In this document: piece after piece, positions 54,801 through 60,800 of the stretch
Layout: each line of letters starts with the position of its first letter
Position numbering within the stretch: position 1 is the first letter of the stretch
NCBI GenBank assembly: GCA_036362985.1
Contig: JAYGXS010000007.1
Coordinates: 13,521,738-13,585,737 of the forward strand
Length of the DNA: 64,000 nucleotides
Source: Ligula intestinalis
Lineage: Eukaryota > Platyhelminthes > Cestoda > Diphyllobothriidea > Diphyllobothriidae
Direction: 5' to 3'
The notes under the pieces: generated by a model
What the model was told of the DNA's origin: nothing
Database searches by the model: none
The model's input: the letters and a program-made list of their open reading frames with translations, nothing else
Position numbers and translations under genes: made by a program

Positions 54801-57800
54801 TAGGCAGACGTGTTAACCTCCACCACCGGTTTGTTTTATCGAAACAAAACTTAATAATCGTTAAAAAAGTATCAAACTAGGAAAGAAGTTGTGAAATTAT
54901 TCTCAATGAAATCGAATTTTGGAGACAGAGATGCTCTTCAAGTAGATATAGATGAAACAATTTGATACAATAGGACCACGTTGCTGGTGAGAAAGTGTGA
55001 GGGTTAAAAATGCTCATTGTCGTAGGAAAGTCATATAACAGCAAAAGTTACTGTTAACCAACGTATAACCGTACCAATGACTATATGATGAGCAAGAAGG
55101 GAGACCAGACAAAGGAAGGCACCGCGAACTTAATAATTACGCTTAGGGTCCAAACGAAGAGCAAAAAGTAGAGTTCGCGAAATCAGCACCTAAATGTCGA
55201 TGATGAGACCATGAGGATCACAAAGTCTTCGACAAACGCGAAAACAGACAAACCCATCAAGGTCATCAACTGAGACCGCGATGACCATGAGCCGAGCGTG
55301 AAGGTTCATGGTAGACCCGAGAAACTATCGTCAGGGTTAAACAAAAGAAAGGAACTTCTGAAGGCCGACAAAAGTTTGAAATGCTTGTTGAAAAAGATGA
55401 GGACAGAAGATGGCTGTGGAGACTTATGGTGCAAATAATAATGGAGGATTATTAAGAAAGCAACTTAATATCGATGAAACTGCCTCAATTATGAAGAGGA
55501 TCATTTTAAGTCGGAAAGTTGCGCGTCTGAAAATAAAATGGACAATAATGACTTTAAATTGTCTGAAGTTAACTGTATACGTTATGTGTCCCTCAAAACA
55601 GCTAGCATAGACAATAACCTAATTTTGCTTGGAATATCACTCCAAACGAAAGCATATTTGCGGCAACAAGAAAACTAGAACGGTCAGATATGGAATCAAA
55701 AGTTAGAGCGATGATCATGGGGTACTTACGAGTGACATAAAATCGGACAACCGGAGTGGGAGCGTTAAATCGTGGAAGATTAGAGCCAGAGTAAACGCAC
55801 ATATACTATTGACGACATTTGTGGTTAATGAAATCAATCATTGATTAAAAATGCTTTAAACGGCAACTCTGGTGTAGCCACGGAACTCATCAGTGGGAAT
55901 GTCCTAGGAACCATGTGTTAACGTGCCTTTCCAATGCTTTAAATTATTCCGCCTCTTATAGATATGTCTACCTTTCTTGGACCTGGTGATTTAAATACAA
56001 AGGAGGGCAAATTATTAACAGAATTTATTAAGGGATCTACTATGCAGAAGGTGCGGTTTCTGCCAAAACATACACGAATGAGATTTTTTTATCAGGATCT
56101 GCTTTATTCTGCAGCTGTGAGTGTTTTGGTTCACCACTGGGTGCCGCTATATATCTCAAGTCTTTATGATTATGTACACAGCCGTAATTCCACCTTGCAA
56201 AAGATGGCGCAGGATCTGCATACCTCCTTCTGAATCAAAGTTTTTTGCCCGAACGGCTGGTCAGAGATTGTAGAGTTTAGACACATGTTTTGCTTACGTT
56301 TGGAATCTATAAAAAACGTCCGAGAACATGCAGCCACCCACTGCTGAGTCAGCGATTTCCGCGAGAAATGTGTGCCTCTGTTTAATCACTAAAGTATATT
56401 ATATGCTTAATACTGACTGCCTGATAACAATGCATGAATATTTGGAGGTAATTGCGTAGTAGCTGGTAGATATCAGCTCATCACTTCCATAAAAGCCCAC
56501 ATAAAAGCAATATTCTAAAGAGCAGACACTCAGTTTGCGAGTCATTTATTGTTTGCATTATAAAGCTGTCACCGTATTGCTGACGTAACTGTCATTAACG
56601 CATTGAGCGTTTTTTTAGCCTAGAAAAGTACATGAAAACAGGATACCTTTTTCTAAGGTGCATTCTTTTGAGTATAGGTTAACAATGTGATGGAAGCGAT
56701 GAGGGCATATCGTAGTCAGTGCCTGTACGCTTTCCGTACATTTTCTAAAATCTCTTTGTTTGTGCCCATCTCGTAGAAAAATTGCAATTACTGTTTTACT
56801 AAATAATTTTGCATTTTGGAAGGCAAACATGTAAGCCTTTTCAGTTGCCTACGTTTAATTCGAGCGCATGAGAACTTCTGGACACGAACATGCCAAGAGG
56901 CTATGTGGTACATTATACATGAGTCGTTCGCGTCTACAAACTTTTACCTATGTACAGTACCGTACTAATAAAAGTTATTGCGTCAGACACTTTGGACATT
57001 TCCTTACGCTGATTATTTGTCCTCCACTGTGCCAAGTTCATCAACTCCTTTAAACTTCGCCGACCCTTTCTTTCAACACATCTAGGGACCGTTATTAATA
57101 GATACAAAATAAAAAACAGTTGTTCTATCCGACCTGTGGGCCAAACCAAATTCCTATTGCGTCGAACTAAGTTGATACAATGCCGCAGGCTGTGTTCTTT
57201 AATAGGCTGAGCTGCCGAAGAACGCCTCAGACATTATACGCAAAAAGGAAAGTGTAGCCGACTGACCAGGTGAAAAAATGGCTGACTGCACCCTGTTGTT
57301 CAAAACGCCTACTGTTTCAGCTTTTTAACTTTTTCTCTTTTGAATTTATACACCTTTGAATTTTATTAAAATTAATGTCTGTTCGCAATATATACTTCAG
57401 TATATTTTAGGCCTATGTGCACAGACCGAATTTTTATGTGCATATTTTCACTGCAACCCATCAACCACTGCGAAATATCTACTTGCTACCAACTGAAAGA
57501 CTTAAGTAGTACAAACTGATGTTTTAATTTACCAAACGAACAGACTAAGTACTAGCTAAAGGCCCAGACACGTGTTTGGCCGGTATTTTGCCGCTGCTTG
57601 GCGCATTTGCGAGGGGTCCGGCTTATCAGTGTGTCCGCCAGCCTTCTCTGTCCGCTTTCTGGTTGATACACCGTATTTAAAATCTCAGCTTTTTAATATT
57701 CTGAGAAATAAATTTATATTTGCGGCATATATCCGTATTTTTAAGGTCTACAGGCGTAGACCAACATTATCAGTGTTTATTTGGGTTGATACCCGACAAC

Positions 57801-60800
57801 CGCTGCGAAATATGTGCTTCCTGTCGACAGACAGATTTAAGTAATAGAAACTTATGTTGTAACTTGCCAATACAAGCGAAAATGCATGTTAAGAAAGCAA
57901 TTGAGAAGAAGAAGACTCGATCGCTGGGCAATGCGTTCATTTGCCAGACGTTTCGACATCGGTCGCGGATTCATCATCAGAGACATAAGTAGCAGAAACG
58001 GAACCTGATCGATTCTTTTTCTTCTTTATGTTATAATTTTCCATTTTAACAACCAGGGTACTAGTAAAGACCCAGAAACGTGTTTTCTCAGTATTATGCC
58101 ACTGCTTGACAGAACTGCGAGGAGTCGAGCTCATCTGTTTGCCCCCCAGCTTTGCCTTTTTGCCTTCGGGTTGAAATACTGCTTTTCAATCTTATTAGAA
58201 CTTGATTTTTGTTCGCCGTATGCTTTATATATTTAAGGCCTATAGACATAAACCGAAGTAGAAGAATACCGGCGTAACACTTGTTTTTTGCCCTTTAGCT
58301 CGTACCTGGGCTGTTAGTATGGAATGGCAGTTAGTATGCTACCACAGTCTGCCCGTTAGCCACAAGTGCAGATTTCACAGTGGTTGATGGGTTACAACCC
58401 AAATATGCATTTACGATTGCGGTCTGTACCTATAGACCTTGCATGTGTTAATCTACATCAAAAACAGACATTGATGTCAAAGGCTATTAATAAGTTGAAT
58501 TTTCAAAACGGATGTATCAGTCAGGAAGTAAACAGGCAAAGCTGGGGGACCCGCTGATGAGCCGCCCCTCGCAACTGTGTCAAGCAGCTGCAATGTGCTG
58601 GAAAAACTGATCGCCAGGGCCCTTAAATATTACCAGAGTTGTTAGTATTTTAAGTTACTGCATGAATATGTTAATATGTAAAACGATTTTTTTGAAAAAC
58701 ACTTGGAGACTACCGATACCGCTTATACAATTATTGGTGGATCGATTTCAGTAAATCCATCACGAACGTATAGCTGAGACGAAAAAATAATAATTTTAAA
58801 ATACACACTCTCATGGCTTGCTGTTCTACGCACAAATAATGCGTTTGGCAGTATGAAAAGAGTAACCAATGGCAAAGTTGTATATATTACGTTGGAGTCC
58901 GTGCTTCTGCCAGGAAAATCAAAGCCAACATTATGCTGGTAGGCCGCGTCGTAATGAACCCAGCTGATTATTCATGCGCACTTACCTAGAGGAGATTCCT
59001 TTAAGGAAAATGAAAAATTGTTTATGTTTCTTATTTGTTTAATATTATCATTTCACATGAAGATAACTGGAGATACATTTTTTGGAAATTGTTAATAGAA
59101 CTTATTTTTGATGTAAAATGGTATGTGCTTTATCAGTAAATGATGGGAGCTTAAACTCGCCATATTCCAGCAGCGTATACAGTTATGCGCCCACCTCCTG
59201 AAATAATCTCGACTTCGTACATAAAGACTAACCTTAAACATATGTCAGACATATCTACAACCGACTTGTACCCCCTAACGATACCCTTAACCCAAATACT
59301 ACGGATTTAGTTTAACCCATATCAAAATACCAGCAGCACCACTGCTCTCGAGGTAAGTTAAAGGAAGACCCGTTCCCAATGAGTGGGAAGTTCATATTTC
59401 TATCAGGCTTCCTCACGCATTTTCATGTCACTTCATCTATGTAGCATTATAAGCTGGTCTTGAATTCTTCCGTTTCCAGAAGGCCTTACGATAAGTTAGC
59501 ACGCCTATAATGACAAAAAGGAATATCTTCCAATCTAGTTAACGTTATACCTACTTATTTCCTCTATCACGGGGAAGTTAAAGGCTATTTAAAAGCGCAC
59601 CAAATTATTGTTAAACTCAAACCTCACAGAAAGTCCTCTTCTCAAATGGTCTCCACATTGCGCTCACCCATATGAGATTCAAGACGTCAACAATATATTT
59701 CTGCAACTCAGGCATGATAAAATTTGCACGCAAAAACGAATAATTGGGCTCTGAATCTCAATTTAACCTAATGTCTGCGTTAAATTTCTGTGTGGCTTGG
59801 ATAGTTGAGTGGTATTTTGGAGATGATATGTTGCCTTTTGAAATTCAAATAAAAACGGATATTAGTGCTGACGTGGCAAGATCTATCAGGTATGCACCCC
59901 TGCTAGCTCAAAATAAAGGAACAGTTTCAGGCAAATTATTCCAGTTGTATACAAAAATAAGGTTTGTGATATAAGGTTTACAACTTTACGCCTTGTCTTA
60001 GCAGAGGCGTTCAGGAGTACTAGCTTTCCGTTGAGGATCTGAAGAATAACCAAGCAAAGAACCAGATTTCAGAACTCTTTTACGAGCTTGGTTTATTAGA
60101 TATAATAACCACAACCATGTGCATTAAATTTTTTTATAAAGTATGCAGGCCAAACTCAGGAACTAAGGAGCGCCAGGATAAAATAAATGTGTAGCAGAAT
60201 TAAGTTGGACTGGAAAAATTCTAATCGGACTTTACGAAGAGGGTACTGCGAGCGCCGGAACAGAAATGTCCCCTGACAGTCTGCTTTATCTTCTCCGGAT
60301 AACCCATAATCAGAACCAGCTAGGGTGATTAATTCACAGTTGCTGCAGTATCCATACAATACGGTGTAAAACCAACCATCAACACTGACCGATATTTAAT
60401 GTTGTATCCAACGAGAGCTTTGTACAGGAATCCGAAGGGTAACTTCCAATGTTTATCGCCTATGGACGTTTTTTTGTATAAAATATGTTAATTATAAACA
60501 GCATACAGTAACACCACAAATGTGTCGCATATTCATATTGCGTTTTAATTATCTCCTATTGGACGCCGTATTGTCAGTTTCGTAAAGCGGGACTCAAAGA
60601 CGTTAAGGCAATGACGACTTGTTTGCGTAATGGCAAACGTTTTTGTAAACTGTCTCATTAAAAGGAACAATAATAGGTTTAATTTCATGGGCTGTATTCA
60701 TAGACACACAGATATCTGCATATAGGATGTAGAAAGCAATATTTGAGATTTTCAATTCGTTTTCTTGGGTGTATGCCTATAGTGATATGTTAGAGATAAA

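Noticed and set aside
55964..56233. 89-codon open frame on +
   Set aside because: Looks protein-like in part, but no family recognised and no gene context.
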